Shown here in pieces: positions 16,556-24,343 of a stretch of 43,156 bases of DNA. Both the position numbers and the translations under genes were made by a program. The stretch comes from a virus. A model generated the notes under the pieces. That model saw only the letters and a list, made by a program, of their open reading frames with translations. It was not told the origin of the DNA and did not search any database. How positions within the stretch are numbered: the stretch's first letter is position 1; each line of letters begins with the position of its first letter. The stretch lies in IMG/VR virus record IMGVR_UViG_3300045051_001524, positions 1 to 43,156 of that record. The stretch is one strand, 5' to 3'.

Positions 16556-18871
16556 TTAAGCCACCACCGCCTTGGTCGTGCCCTTGTGCGCGTCGACCAT
16601 CAGATCGCCGCCGTACACGTGGCGGATCTTGTAGGTCAGCTTGTCGTTGGTGAACATGCTGCCCACGCTCGGGTTGTCCTGGACGAACAGCTCCGGCTCT
16701 TCGCGGCCGTCGAGGAAGTCGATACCCAGCACCGGTATCTTGTCTTGCGGCGCGACAGTCACCCAGTCGGTCGCATCGGTCCAGTAATCCACCGTGATGA
16801 TTTCCGGATTGAGCGTCTGCTGGAACGTCTTGTCGTTGTTGGTGCCGCGCACGAACAAGTCGAAGGCCGTATCCTGCAAATCGAACGGCACCAGAATCTG
16901 GCCGGGCGAAGTCGCCAACCGTTTTCCGCTGCCGGAACGCGTCATCTTCTGCATCGCCAGGCGGTGAGCCTTGAACGCTGCGGCATCCAGTGCGCCGGTG
17001 AACAGGTTGCCGTGGTCGGCGTGATACAGCGCTACTCCATCGGCAGAGACCGGGTTGGTGCGATAGAAGTCGAACACGAACTCGTACAGCGTGTTGCCGG
17101 CCGCCAGCGCCAGCTCGCGCGGGATGTTGGCGATCGCGCGCACGTCGTCGTTCTTGATCGCTTCCAGCGTCACATCCTCGGTGCCGCCGCGCTTCTTTAC
17201 CGCCCAGGTCGCCTCGTCATCGCCCGGCGTCGCCATTGCGGGATACGGATCGCCCTGACCGACGATGGACAGATTGCCGTAGCCGCCGATACGGCCGACG
17301 TGCTGCGTGCGGAAATCGCTGACGCGACCCACCTGTGCGACCTTGCGCCACGATTGCAGATCCGTCATGCCGGTATAGATCGCCAGCATGCGGCGGGTGA
17401 CCGCATCGCCCAGCACCTGCGAGAAGCTGGTTGAATCCACCGCCTCGCGGAAGTTGGCGCCGGCCGCCTCGCGCAAGCGGGAGCGATCGCAGTCGCTCAG
17501 TCGACCGGTCACCAGTCGGTCGCCGGTCACCTGGATGTAACACTCCTTGAACGAGCTCGCCGCGCGGTGATCCTTGTGCGCCGGGTCGAAGAACGCATCC
17601 AGCATGTCGGCGATCTTGACCGAGCGGTCTTCCACTTGCGCACCGCTGCCAAACGGCAGCGCCACATGCCCCGACTCGGTGAAGCGCGCCAGATAGCCGC
17701 GCTCCGCCTCGATGGCCGCAGTCACATCCGCCTCGACGAAGCGCTCGCGGCCATTGAAGTCGGCCAGCAGCTTATCCTTCGCCGGCTGCGGCAGGTTGCA
17801 GGTCGCGATGGTGGTGCGCATGTTCGCGCGCGCCTCGACCATGCGGATACGCTCATCTACATCATCGCGCCCAGCGATTCGCTCCGTGCTGCCGGCAGGC
17901 TTGCCTGCCACCGCCTCGCGGTACGCCGTCTCGATCTCGGCGTCTGTAGCATCCGCCCCCAGTTTTGCGTGCAGCGCCGGACTGGCCTGCTTGATTTTTT
18001 CCAACAGCATTTGCCGCATGTGATCCTCCTCGTTTGAATTGACTGCCTCGACCATCCGGATCAGCCGTCCGCCCGCACCGGGCTCGACGATCAGATCCAC
18101 CGAACTTACCTTGGTGATGCGGGTTGCCACCTTGACCTTGCGGCCCTCGCGCATCTGCGTTTTCGACACGCCGTCCGCATCGATGGAGAAGCCGAACAGG
18201 TCGCTCATTCCGCGCGCGGCCGCCTCACGGATCTTCACGGCCACCGAACCATCCGGCTCGATCAGCGACAGCACCGCCTGGACCTCTCCGGTATCGGTCG
18301 TAGCGCCGGCCACGAACTTCGCCTCGGCCAGGCGCCCGATCAGGTTGTCCACCGCCTTGCCGTCGCCCTTGATGTGCTCCTCGTCCGACTTGATGAACAC
18401 GCGAGCGCCGTTGAACATCGGCGTCGACTCGCGCAGCAGCGTGTCCGAATAGAACACACCATTCAGCGAAGTTCCGGCCTGGATCACACGGATCAGCCAC
18501 TTGCCGCTCTCCGGTCCGCCGACCGCCTCGACAAATACGGCGGCAGCACCCCCGGCATCTCCGTCTCCGGCTGCGGGCGCGGCGGCGGCTCCTTTGCCGA
18601 CCGCCGCGAACGTCTCGACCACCTCGATGGGTGCGCCGAACGTCACCTGGTTCTGCTCGTTGATGGTGTAGGGATAGGAGAAGTAACGGCCGTCGCGGCA
18701 GACCACGACGCGATCTGGGAACATCGCCTCGATGTCGAGATAGCAGTTAGGCTCATTCGGGCAGATGACCGGCCTCAGCGCATTGCGCACCAGCTTGGCG
18801 ACATCAGAAAACTCCGAAGCCACGGCCTCACGCAGGTTGATACCGGCTACAGGGATGACGGCGCGGCTCAT
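16556..18871 (-). CDS. Prohead protease-scaffold-major capsid fusion protein
   Basis: 771 residues. An N-terminal extra domain (about 1-85) contains PVICPNEPNCYLDIEAMFPD. A protease-like part (about 120-270) has NGARVFIKSDEEHIKGD (His166), MSDLFGFSIDADG (Ser229) and SVDLIVEPGAGG (Asp259), consistent with HK97-type U35 prohead proteases. A helical scaffold-like delta segment (about 280-420) follows, then a capsid domain (about 430-771) related to Mu-like gpT/HK97-fold subunits (NIPRELALAAGNTLYEFVFDFY, GVALYHADHGNLFTG). Self-cleavage would release the capsid subunit. It follows a one-base stop/start overlap with the 83-residue gene. Confidence 0.8.
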   Translation of the reverse strand: MSRAVIPVAGINLREAVASEFSDVAKLVRNALRPVICPNEPNCYLDIEAMFPDRVVVCRDGRYFSYPYTINEQNQVTFGAPIEVVETFAAVGKGAAAAPAAGDGDAGGAAAVFVEAVGGPESGKWLIRVIQAGTSLNGVFYSDTLLRESTPMFNGARVFIKSDEEHIKGDGKAVDNLIGRLAEAKFVAGATTDTGEVQAVLSLIEPDGSVAVKIREAAARGMSDLFGFSIDADGVSKTQMREGRKVKVATRITKVSSVDLIVEPGAGGRLIRMVEAVNSNEEDHMRQMLLEKIKQASPALHAKLGADATDAEIETAYREAVAGKPAGSTERIAGRDDVDERIRMVEARANMRTTIATCNLPQPAKDKLLADFNGRERFVEADVTAAIEAERGYLARFTESGHVALPFGSGAQVEDRSVKIADMLDAFFDPAHKDHRAASSFKECYIQVTGDRLVTGRLSDCDRSRLREAAGANFREAVDSTSFSQVLGDAVTRRMLAIYTGMTDLQSWRKVAQVGRVSDFRTQHVGRIGGYGNLSIVGQGDPYPAMATPGDDEATWAVKKRGGTEDVTLEAIKNDDVRAIANIPRELALAAGNTLYEFVFDFYRTNPVSADGVALYHADHGNLFTGALDAAAFKAHRLAMQKMTRSGSGKRLATSPGQILVPFDLQDTAFDLFVRGTNNDKTFQQTLNPEIITVDYWTDATDWVTVAPQDKIPVLGIDFLDGREEPELFVQDNPSVGSMFTNDKLTYKIRHVYGGDLMVDAHKGTTKAVVA

Positions 18872-19122
18872 TACTTCGCAGCCTTGTCGCCGGTCAGCTT
18901 CTGGCCGTCGGTAGTGACGACCACCACGCTATCGCCGCAATCGCGGAACGACAGCACTTCGCTGGCCTTTACGGGAGCCCGCTTGACCTCGCCAGTCGGC
19001 TTGCGGTCCTTGCCGATGACGGGAATTCCGCGGACGACCAGATTTGCCGCATCGGCAGCGGTCATTTCCTTGACCGCTTCGGCGCCGCCGACTTCATTGG
19101 TTGCGGTTTTTTCTTTTGCCAT
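18871..19122 (-). CDS. Small phage protein, first gene of capsid operon
   Basis: 83 residues: a Lys/Glu/Ala-rich N-terminus and a short beta C-terminus (VLSFRDCGDSVVVVTTDGQ). GGAGAGGATC precedes the ATG, and the stop overlaps the capsid fusion start by one base. It is the first gene behind the promoter-like element at 19173-19218. Function unknown; a head assembly or decoration role is possible by position. Confidence 0.6.
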   Translation of the reverse strand: MAKEKTATNEVGGAEAVKEMTAADAANLVVRGIPVIGKDRKPTGEVKRAPVKASEVLSFRDCGDSVVVVTTDGQKLTGDKAAK

Positions 19123-19172
19123 GATCCTCTCCAGAGTGGTTGAACATCGACGAAATGAACTTCGAGGTCGTC

Positions 19173-19218
19173 ATTCTGAAGAGCGGAAAGCGATGATTTA
19201 AGCCGGAACGGGTTCCGG
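19173..19218 (-). promoter_or_regulatory. Candidate activator-dependent late promoter for the capsid operon
   Basis: Read on -, a perfect 16-base dyad CCGGAACCCGTTCCGG (19218-19203, centre 19210.5) is followed by CTTAA (19202-19198), 19 bp, and CAGAAT (19178-19173). The start would fall near 19167, about 45 nt before the first gene. Spacing is identical to the elements at 12045-12090 and 33085-33130. Confidence 0.65.
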
Positions 19219-19221
19219 AAG

Positions 19222-19246
19222 TAAAAAGCCCCGCGAGTGCGGGGCT
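19222..19246 (-). terminator. Rho-independent terminator of the middle operon
   Basis: On -, AGCCCCGC-ACTC-GCGGGGCT is followed directly by TTTTAC: an 8-bp GC stem and U-run. It separates the early/middle genes from the capsid operon, whose promoter-like element begins 4 bp further on. Confidence 0.8.
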
Positions 19247-19279
19247 GGGTGGGGATAGATCAGTAACACACGTTGGGCG

Positions 19280-19501
19280 TCAATACCGAGGCGGCTGCGT
19301 AATCGCCACTTCCGCCCCTTCGGTGTCAATTTCTGCGCCGCAGTCGTTAGCCTGTCTGAGCAGGTATTCGAGAGCTTCCTCCAGTTGTACAATTCGGTCC
19401 GCAGCTTCGGCTAGCAGCACGCTATGGCCGCCGCCTTGTGCTTTAGCTTCGTCAACAGCAGACCAGTGTCTGAGGTCTTCCACGAGTGTTCTTTCGGTCA
19501 T
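19280..19501 (-). CDS. Small coiled-coil protein, unknown
   Basis: 73 residues from MTERTLVEDLRHW; this ATG is spaced 9 bases from GGAG, while the upstream ATG abuts it. A helix with a leucine-rich run (AADRIVQLEEALEYLLRQA) suggests a coiled coil, resembling small phage proteins of unknown role. The gene is bracketed by two copies of a 22-bp hairpin-bearing repeat (19230-19251 and 19534-19555). Confidence 0.5.
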   Translation of the reverse strand: MTERTLVEDLRHWSAVDEAKAQGGGHSVLLAEAADRIVQLEEALEYLLRQANDCGAEIDTEGAEVAITQPPRY

Positions 19502-19533
19502 TCTTCCCATCTCCGTAATTGGCCTCCTACAAT

Positions 19534-19555
19534 CCCCGCGAGTGCGGGGCTGGGT
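19534..19555. repeat. Direct repeat flanking the small gene (second copy)
   Basis: CCCCGCGAGTGCGGGGCTGG, followed by GT, occurs here and at 19230-19251. Each carries a 6-8 bp stem with a GAGT loop. The copy here lacks a U-run, so only the first acts as a terminator. Confidence 0.6.
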
Positions 19556-19579
19556 TGGGTTGGGTATAACTTTCTCGCG

Positions 19580-19816
19580 TTAACTTTCTATCAGATCGGC
19601 CGTAGCGCTGAGCATCTTTGCGAGCGCCCGCAATTCGGACGGATAAAGATCAACCCCCTGGGCATTCTCGTAATCGTCGCTATACAGTTTCTTGTGAGCC
19701 ACGTTTAACCGGGCGAACCCTCCAACACCGCTTTCCACGGTAACTACATAGGAGTGAATCTTTTCTTCATTTCTCGATACCAGCAATTCACATGCTCCGA
19801 TTCCCATCTCATTCAA
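19580..19816 (-). CDS. Small phage protein, unknown
   Basis: 78 residues; GAGGAGTTGA precedes the ATG. An alpha/beta protein with SYVVTVESGVGGFARLNVAH and a C-terminal helix ELRALAKMLSATADLIES. It lies between the Mor-like gene and the terminator at 19222. I do not recognise a family; no cysteine cluster or membrane segment is present beyond a single Cys. Confidence 0.5.
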   Translation of the reverse strand: MNEMGIGACELLVSRNEEKIHSYVVTVESGVGGFARLNVAHKKLYSDDYENAQGVDLYPSELRALAKMLSATADLIES

Positions 19817-19985
19817 CTCCTCAATGTTCTTTTTTCAGGCTACCAGAGCCCGCACGTATTGCAAACTACAAAAAAACCCACCCGACGAACTAGATTGAAA
19901 CCACCATAAAACGCTTTATAAAACTTTATAAGGCGCGTTCCGGGTGCTGAGCGCACATCCGCAGCCACTCGGGTGGCGTTAGGGG

Positions 19986-20381
19986 CTAGAACAGCCGCAA
20001 ATTCTTTTCCTGCTCCGGCTCCCTGGATTCCAGTTCGCGCACCCATCTCGGGGTGACCCCGTGCAGCAGAGCAGCCTCGGTCTGCGAATAGCCTTTGCCG
20101 CGGCTCTGCACGATGTGGCGCTGGCGTATCTTGGTCATCGCCAGCTTGCAGTTCGGCGGCGTGATCGTCAGCCCGTTGAAGTTCTTCACCAGCGCCTCGG
20201 CCGCTTTCATACCCAGCTCGACGGCCAGCCAATGATCCTGGTGCATCGTGTCCGGCACATAGAACGGGATGCCGGGGCGCAGCTCGACCAGGCGGATCGT
20301 CGGGACGAAGCCGATCAGGCCGACCAGCTCCTGCGCGAACGGCGGCAGGTCTTTCACATCCACGTCTTCCAGTAAGGTCAT
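19986..20381 (-). CDS. Mor/C-family late transcription activator
   Basis: 131 residues from MTLLEDVD (GAGGTGACGCG before ATG); length matches Mu Mor (129) and C (140). An N-terminal dimerisation half (LPPFAQELVGLIGFV) is followed by a C-terminal helix-turn-helix (GYSQTEAALLHGVTPRWVRELE). Mor/C proteins bind dyads upstream of the -35 position and recruit RNA polymerase. It overlaps gemA by 4 bp (ATGA), as expected for the Mu-like gemA-mor pair. It is the obvious candidate to bind the three late dyads. Confidence 0.85.
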   Translation of the reverse strand: MTLLEDVDVKDLPPFAQELVGLIGFVPTIRLVELRPGIPFYVPDTMHQDHWLAVELGMKAAEALVKNFNGLTITPPNCKLAMTKIRQRHIVQSRGKGYSQTEAALLHGVTPRWVRELESREPEQEKNLRLF

Positions 20382-21037
20382 CGCGTCACCTCTTTCATGG
20401 CTTTCGTCAGCGCCTCGTACGCCCACTGCATCGGATCGAACGTGCCGCGCGACTGTGCCGTGCCGACCTTGATCTGCAGCGCCTCAATCTCCTCATCCGG
20501 CAGCTTCAATGCACCTGACTTGATCGCCTCGGCGCATTCCCTGGCCAGCGCTTCCACCTTGGTCGGCAGGAATCGCATCGCCCACTTCTTCAGGCTCTCG
20601 ATCACCGTCTCGGCCTGATGGCCGTCGATCCAGTGCAGATCGTCCACCTTGGTCATACGCTTCACATACGCGGCCAACGCCGCTTCGGACGGGTTCTTCA
20701 CCGCCCCCAGCTCGTGCAGCATGATCCATAGGGCGCGGATCTTCTTCGACTCAGGATACTCAGCCAGCACGCGTGAAGGCTTGGCCTTTTCCTTTCCGGT
20801 GGCGCGCACCTTGAAGCCGCAGGCTTTCAAGTGATCCAAAACCTTTTTACGCCCTGCAAAGTCGAGATCGGCCGACGAATGCACCCGCGCGATCGACCAC
20901 AGCATGCTGCGGTATTCGCTGCTATCGGATTTGTCTTGAGTATCCATACCGAGCTGCTCCGCGCCGATGTGGATCAGCTGGATGTCTTTATTCTTCTCGG
21001 CGTAGCGGACGGGGTATTTGTTGGGACGCTTTGCCAT
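20378..21037 (-). CDS. gemA: GemA-like regulatory protein (DUF1018)
   Basis: 219 residues. SMLWSIARVHSSADLDFAGR and the following helical region match the Mu GemA/gp16 family, with a C-terminal LHWIDGHQAETVIESLKKW typical of the DUF1018 domain. In Mu, gemA lies just upstream of mor and influences host gene expression; here the order and overlap are conserved. GGAG precedes the ATG. Confidence 0.85.
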   Translation of the reverse strand: MAKRPNKYPVRYAEKNKDIQLIHIGAEQLGMDTQDKSDSSEYRSMLWSIARVHSSADLDFAGRKKVLDHLKACGFKVRATGKEKAKPSRVLAEYPESKKIRALWIMLHELGAVKNPSEAALAAYVKRMTKVDDLHWIDGHQAETVIESLKKWAMRFLPTKVEALARECAEAIKSGALKLPDEEIEALQIKVGTAQSRGTFDPMQWAYEALTKAMKEVTR

Positions 21038-21039
21038 GA

Positions 21040-21738
21040 TTACTCCAGCGCCAGTGTGGCATCAGCACCACCAACGCCGCGGTTCAACACCGCGTTCTTG
21101 CCGGCATGCCCACCCTTGGCGAAGTCATCGTATTCATGGTCGCGCAGGTTGCGGCCGTCGTTGCGATCACGCGAGGTCAGGCTCTTCAGCGCCGGGTAGT
21201 GCTTGGCGACATAGGCGTCGATCGCGGCGGTCTTCCGCTCGTTTCCGGCCAGCGCGGAGATTTTTCCGGACACGGCATACAGCCATCCCTCACAGAACAG
21301 ATCTGCGCGGCGTGTCTTGATCGCAGGCTTGCAGCGCTTCAGCCTGGACTTGATATGCTCTGCCCGTGCGCGCTTGCATTGGCGCAGCAGTACATGGAAC
21401 GCATAGGTGGCGATCTCAGGTGTGACGCCGCAGCCGATGAATGCCCATTGTCCAGGCTTGGAGAAGTATCCAGGATTGAACAGGACCCGGCATCCGAAGG
21501 TGTCTGCGATACGGCACGCGAGCTCGCTTTCGTAGCTCACCGGATTACGTTGCGCACCGGACTTAGCGAACTGCTCGCTGGCCTCGTAGGCGAGCATATC
21601 CTCGTCGTCGATGCCATACTTCTCCATCAGTGCGCGCGCCTGGCGCAGTGCGGCCTCGGCCTCGTGCTCGTTGCTGCTGGCGGACAGCGCTAGGCATTTC
21701 TTGATCTTGTCGAAAATCTTCTTGCGTTCGTCGTTCAT
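21040..21738 (-). CDS. DUF2786 domain protein
   Basis: 232 residues from MNDERKKIFDKIKKCL (GGAGAAAGCC before ATG; an in-frame GTG four codons upstream is less well placed). The N-terminus ALSASSNEHEAEAALRQARALMEKYGI (read as about 15-40) is the DUF2786 motif, common in phages and plasmids. The C-terminal half has a mixed Cys/His/Arg pattern and GNERKTAAIDAYVAKHYP. Molecular function is unknown. It sits between phage HU and gemA in the middle region. Confidence 0.75.
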   Translation of the reverse strand: MNDERKKIFDKIKKCLALSASSNEHEAEAALRQARALMEKYGIDDEDMLAYEASEQFAKSGAQRNPVSYESELACRIADTFGCRVLFNPGYFSKPGQWAFIGCGVTPEIATYAFHVLLRQCKRARAEHIKSRLKRCKPAIKTRRADLFCEGWLYAVSGKISALAGNERKTAAIDAYVAKHYPALKSLTSRDRNDGRNLRDHEYDDFAKGGHAGKNAVLNRGVGGADATLALE

Positions 21739-21766
21739 GGCTTTCTCCACCGTTAAACCCTCTCCC

Positions 21767-21792
21767 GCAGCCCGCTGTTTCTAACGGGCTGC
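21767..21792 (-). other. Stem-loop between HU and DUF2786 genes
   Basis: GCAGCCCG (21767-21774) pairs with CGGGCTGC (21785-21792), 10-nt loop. No U-run on -, so partial attenuation or 3'-end protection of the HU message is more likely than full termination. Confidence 0.45.
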
Positions 21793-21802
21793 AGGCGATG
21801 GT

Positions 21803-22078
21803 TTAGCCGTTCACCGCATCCTTCAGCGCCTTAGCCGAGCTGAACTTGGGCACGTTCTTGGCCGGGATGTCGATCTCAGCGCCGGTGCTGGGGTTGCGGC
21901 CTTTGCGCGCTTCCTTGTGCTCGACGGTCAGCTTGCCGAGGCCGGGCAGGGTCACTTCTTCGCCCTGCTGCAATGCAGCCTGGACCACGTCGCCCAGGGT
22001 CTTGATGGTGTGCTCGACGTGTTTCTTGCTCTGGCCGGATACTTCGGCGACTTGGTTGATCAGATCAGCTTGGTTCAT
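21803..22078 (-). CDS. HU-family DNA-binding protein (phage-encoded)
   Basis: 91 residues from MNQADLINQVAEVSG (the longer frame upstream is not needed; AGGAGAG-type site precedes). Full HU/IHF fold: N-terminal helices, VTLPGLGKLTVEHKEARKGR saddle, and GRNPSTGAEIDIPAKNVPKF containing the DNA-intercalating Pro arm. HU or IHF bends DNA in the Mu transpososome; a phage copy in the transposition operon could free the phage from the host pool. It is flanked downstream by a stem-loop. Confidence 0.93.
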   Translation of the reverse strand: MNQADLINQVAEVSGQSKKHVEHTIKTLGDVVQAALQQGEEVTLPGLGKLTVEHKEARKGRNPSTGAEIDIPAKNVPKFSSAKALKDAVNG

Positions 22079-22144
22079 TGCTACTCTCCTTGGATAGATG
22101 GTTAATTCAACAAATGGGCGGGTGATGCGAACCACGGCGCGCCC

Positions 22145-22510
22145 TTATTCACCGTGGTAATCAATCAGGCTGTGGCCGCAGTCAGGGCATTGGCTGCCTG
22201 CCGGCATCGTGCAGGGGATGCCGTTGTTCTTCTTTCCGCAGGTCAGCGCGCCGCCCACGTCGGAAATGAACATGCAGTAGTTGGCGAGATCGACGGCGAT
22301 CATGGCGGCGGCCCGGTGCGCGCCTACGTGGATCGCGTTCTCGATCTGGTAAACCTTCGCAGTAGCGCATACCCTCAGGTTGTCGATGTCTTCGTCCTTC
22401 CATCTTTGCCCGTGGGCGGCATCCTTCTCGCGCAGGCGCTGTTCCATCATCTGCGCGAAGGCGAGCACCTCGGGGCGGAGGTTGATATTGCTGTCAAATA
22501 GCATGCTCAT
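22145..22510 (-). CDS. Early phage protein with C-terminal Zn-ribbon-like motif
   Basis: 121 residues from MSMLFDSNINLRPE. A helical N-terminal half (VLAFAQMMEQRLREKDAAHG) is followed by a Cys-rich end: CGKKNNGIPC, CPDCGHSLIDYHGE. The ATG overlaps the upstream gene stop by 4 bp. I do not recognise the family; the C-terminus could hold a zinc ion. Confidence 0.55.
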   Translation of the reverse strand: MSMLFDSNINLRPEVLAFAQMMEQRLREKDAAHGQRWKDEDIDNLRVCATAKVYQIENAIHVGAHRAAAMIAVDLANYCMFISDVGGALTCGKKNNGIPCTMPAGSQCPDCGHSLIDYHGE

Positions 22511-22770
22511 GCTGTCGCCTCTATTCCGTAGTACGCTCGATCGAAGTTCACCATTGCATCGCACGGTGTTTTTCCGAAACCGACGACACCGACCTGTATG
22601 TTTTCGCCATAGAGCGCACACCAACGATCTCCGTCGCGAGTCAGCGCTGGCTTAAACAACACACACGGCCGCATATGCTCGTAGGCGGTGTCTTGCCAGG
22701 CTTGGCCAGCAGCAGTTGCTGCGTTAACTATTCCGTTGGCGGCCATCGATTGATATTCGTCATTCAGCAT
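22507..22770 (-). CDS. Small early phage protein, unknown
   Basis: 87 residues starting MLNDEYQSMAANGIVNAA; an alpha/beta C-terminal half with RWCALYGENIQVGVVGFGKTPCDAMVNFDRAY resembles small phage proteins that present a short beta-hairpin and helix. It overlaps the Gam-like gene upstream (7 bp) and the next gene downstream (4 bp). Function not assignable. Confidence 0.5.
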   Translation of the reverse strand: MLNDEYQSMAANGIVNAATAAGQAWQDTAYEHMRPCVLFKPALTRDGDRWCALYGENIQVGVVGFGKTPCDAMVNFDRAYYGIEATA

Positions 22771-23288
22771 GCCGCCACCTCCTCGGTCATACCCTTGAGC
22801 AAGGCAGCAACGATCTCGTCAATATCGCTGGACGGATCGCTGATGAAAGCCACGTCGCTGTCGCTGGTGACGGTTGCGCCGATCTTCTTGAGCTGGGCGA
22901 CGTCCAGGTTGTTCATCGCTTCCTTGGATGGCTTCTCAGTGGTGATGATCAGCACGTCGACGAGTTCAGGTAGATGCTTGCGGATCAGCTTGATCACCTG
23001 GGCTTCATCCTCGAAGCTGATCTTTCCCTTTTGCTTCTTGTAGCCCAGCTTGATGCCGTGCAGGATTGCGGACTTCGGCTTCTTGAACAGCTCAGACGAT
23101 TCCGCCACCAGATCGAGCAGCTCCTTTCCCGTTTCGGTTGCTTCTGACACGGCCTTTTTCAGCCTGTCCATGCGCTTCTTCTTGACGGCCTCGATCTCGA
23201 TATTGAGCAGCGTCACGATCTGCGTCAGCCTGGTGCGGGCCTCAGCGTGCTTCTTGGCCTTTTCTTCGATTTCTTGCATTGTTGGCAC
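22764..23288 (-). CDS. Gam-like host-nuclease inhibitor
   Basis: 174 residues from GTG (GAAGGAGGAACCACC before it), the same length as Mu Gam. Two long antiparallel helices (about 5-70: EIEEKAKKHAEARTRLTQIV) precede a small domain with LHGIKLGYKKQKGKISF and VIKLIRKHLPELV, the Mu Gam layout. Mu Gam binds DNA ends as a Ku-like dimer and blocks RecBCD. Position in the early operon fits. Confidence 0.75.
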   Translation of the reverse strand: MPTMQEIEEKAKKHAEARTRLTQIVTLLNIEIEAVKKKRMDRLKKAVSEATETGKELLDLVAESSELFKKPKSAILHGIKLGYKKQKGKISFEDEAQVIKLIRKHLPELVDVLIITTEKPSKEAMNNLDVAQLKKIGATVTSDSDVAFISDPSSDIDEIVAALLKGMTEEVAAC

Positions 23289-23301
23289 GGTGGTTCCTCC
23301 T

Positions 23302-23556
23302 TCAGTTGTTTTGTTCAATCTTCGTTCCACAGAATGGGCAGTAGCTGTGGAACATGTTCATGGTCACTGGCTTTTTCTGGCCATCGAGTTCGATTTCCAT
23401 CGTATTCAGTGTTCTTGTCTTGAGATTCATCTCCTTGGTTACTTGAATGGCCACCCCCCTCATGGATACGCGCTTGATAGGCTTCTTGAACTTCTTATCC
23501 TTCGTCAGTTTTTCTGCCACTTCTCGTTCTAAACGGCTAATGCATTCGCATTCCAT
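23302..23556 (-). CDS. Small protein with CPFC zinc-ribbon end
   Basis: 84 residues; AGGAGAGCGAG precedes the ATG. Basic, beta-rich body (KKPIKRVSMRGVAIQVT) and a C-terminal SYCPFCGTKIEQ. With only one CxxC plus the N-terminal MECEC cysteines, a zinc site may be completed by residues 3 and 5 or by dimerisation. Unknown role in the early operon. Confidence 0.5.
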   Translation of the reverse strand: MECECISRLEREVAEKLTKDKKFKKPIKRVSMRGVAIQVTKEMNLKTRTLNTMEIELDGQKKPVTMNMFHSYCPFCGTKIEQNN

Positions 23557-23565
23557 CTCGCTCTC

Positions 23566-23889
23566 CTAGGTCGGTACATGAAGCTGCCCGAGCAGATCGG
23601 GCAGCGGGATACGGCGCAGCTTGGATTCCAGCGTCAGGCTGTGCATCGCTCGGTTGTGGAGGAAGGTGCAGGTCTGCTCCAGCTCTTCCGGAGTGGCGGC
23701 GATGTAGTAACCGTCCTTCGGCATGCCGCACACGGCGTGGCCGTCCTCGCGCAGGTCGCTGATGCGGCTGCGGATACAGCGCGGAAGCAGGTCGAGCTGC
23801 TGCTCCAGCTCGCGCATGGAGATGCCGTTGCCCTTGCCGATGTGGCGTGAGAGCAGGTTCAACACGTTGGTTTTGTCTTTATTCGGCAC
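23566..23889 (-). CDS. Small winged-helix-like phage protein
   Basis: 107 residues from GTG preceded by AAAGGAGGAAGCC. NVLNLLSRHIGKGNGISMRELEQQLDLLPRCIRSRISDLR (read in parts, about 8-47) is a helix-turn-helix layout followed by a wing (EDGHAVCGMPKDGYYIA). Such proteins occur in early regions of Mu/B3-like phages. DNA binding is inferred from pattern. Confidence 0.6.
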   Translation of the reverse strand: MPNKDKTNVLNLLSRHIGKGNGISMRELEQQLDLLPRCIRSRISDLREDGHAVCGMPKDGYYIAATPEELEQTCTFLHNRAMHSLTLESKLRRIPLPDLLGQLHVPT

Positions 23890-24088
23890 GGCTTCCTCCT
23901 TTGTAAAATCGGGCATAGCGCTTATTGCGGTACTCCAGAAATGCGGCATACCCAGGCGTGATTTTCTCCGCGGGCATCAGTGCGATCCGCGCCTGTGACT
24001 CGGCCTGCGCCCGCGTCATCCCGCCGTCGAACTCCATGATCGCGGCACGCTCCTCGAAGGCATCCTGTTGTGCCGTTTTCTCGCTCAC
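23879..24088 (-). CDS. Small early phage protein, unknown
   Basis: 69 residues, GTG start directly after the stop of the upstream gene. AAIMEFDGGMTRAQAESQAR is a recurrent motif of short phage/plasmid proteins. The C-terminus is basic and Tyr-rich (YRNKRYARFYKGG). Role unknown. Confidence 0.5.
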   Translation of the reverse strand: MSEKTAQQDAFEERAAIMEFDGGMTRAQAESQARIALMPAEKITPGYAAFLEYRNKRYARFYKGGSRAE

Positions 24089-24343
24089 TCACGCGGCCCC
24101 CTTTGGCGTACGGTGGGTGATTGGTGCGATAACACCAGCCCCGCTTATCCACCACACGACCCGCTCTTCGCTGCCCTTGAATAACTTGCAGCAGCACACT
24201 TCGTTCGCCTGGTACATCTCCATCAGCGCGGCCTCGACACGCTTGCGGCGGCGGCCTTTCGCAAGCACGGTGGTATCTACTGGCGCACGGCTGCTGGATC
24301 CTTGCAGGGCGGTACGAATCCATTCTTTCAGGTCTTTAGCCAT
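24089..24343 (-). CDS. Small basic early phage protein, unknown
   Basis: 84 residues. An N-terminal helix (KDLKEWIRTALQ), a basic KGRRRKRVEAALMEMY segment and EVCCCKLFKGSEERVVWWI; the fold may be a small winged helix with the Trp pair in the wing. Overlaps the upstream gene by 8 bp. No family recognised. Confidence 0.45.
   Translation of the reverse strand: MAKDLKEWIRTALQGSSSRAPVDTTVLAKGRRRKRVEAALMEMYQANEVCCCKLFKGSEERVVWWISGAGVIAPITHRTPKGAA

Noticed and set aside
19926-19945. Possible fourth late element (CCGGAAC then CTTATAA on -) downstream of the Mor-like gene
   Set aside because: Only one half of the dyad is present and spacing to a -10 does not match the other three. It might be a weak or middle promoter but cannot be supported.
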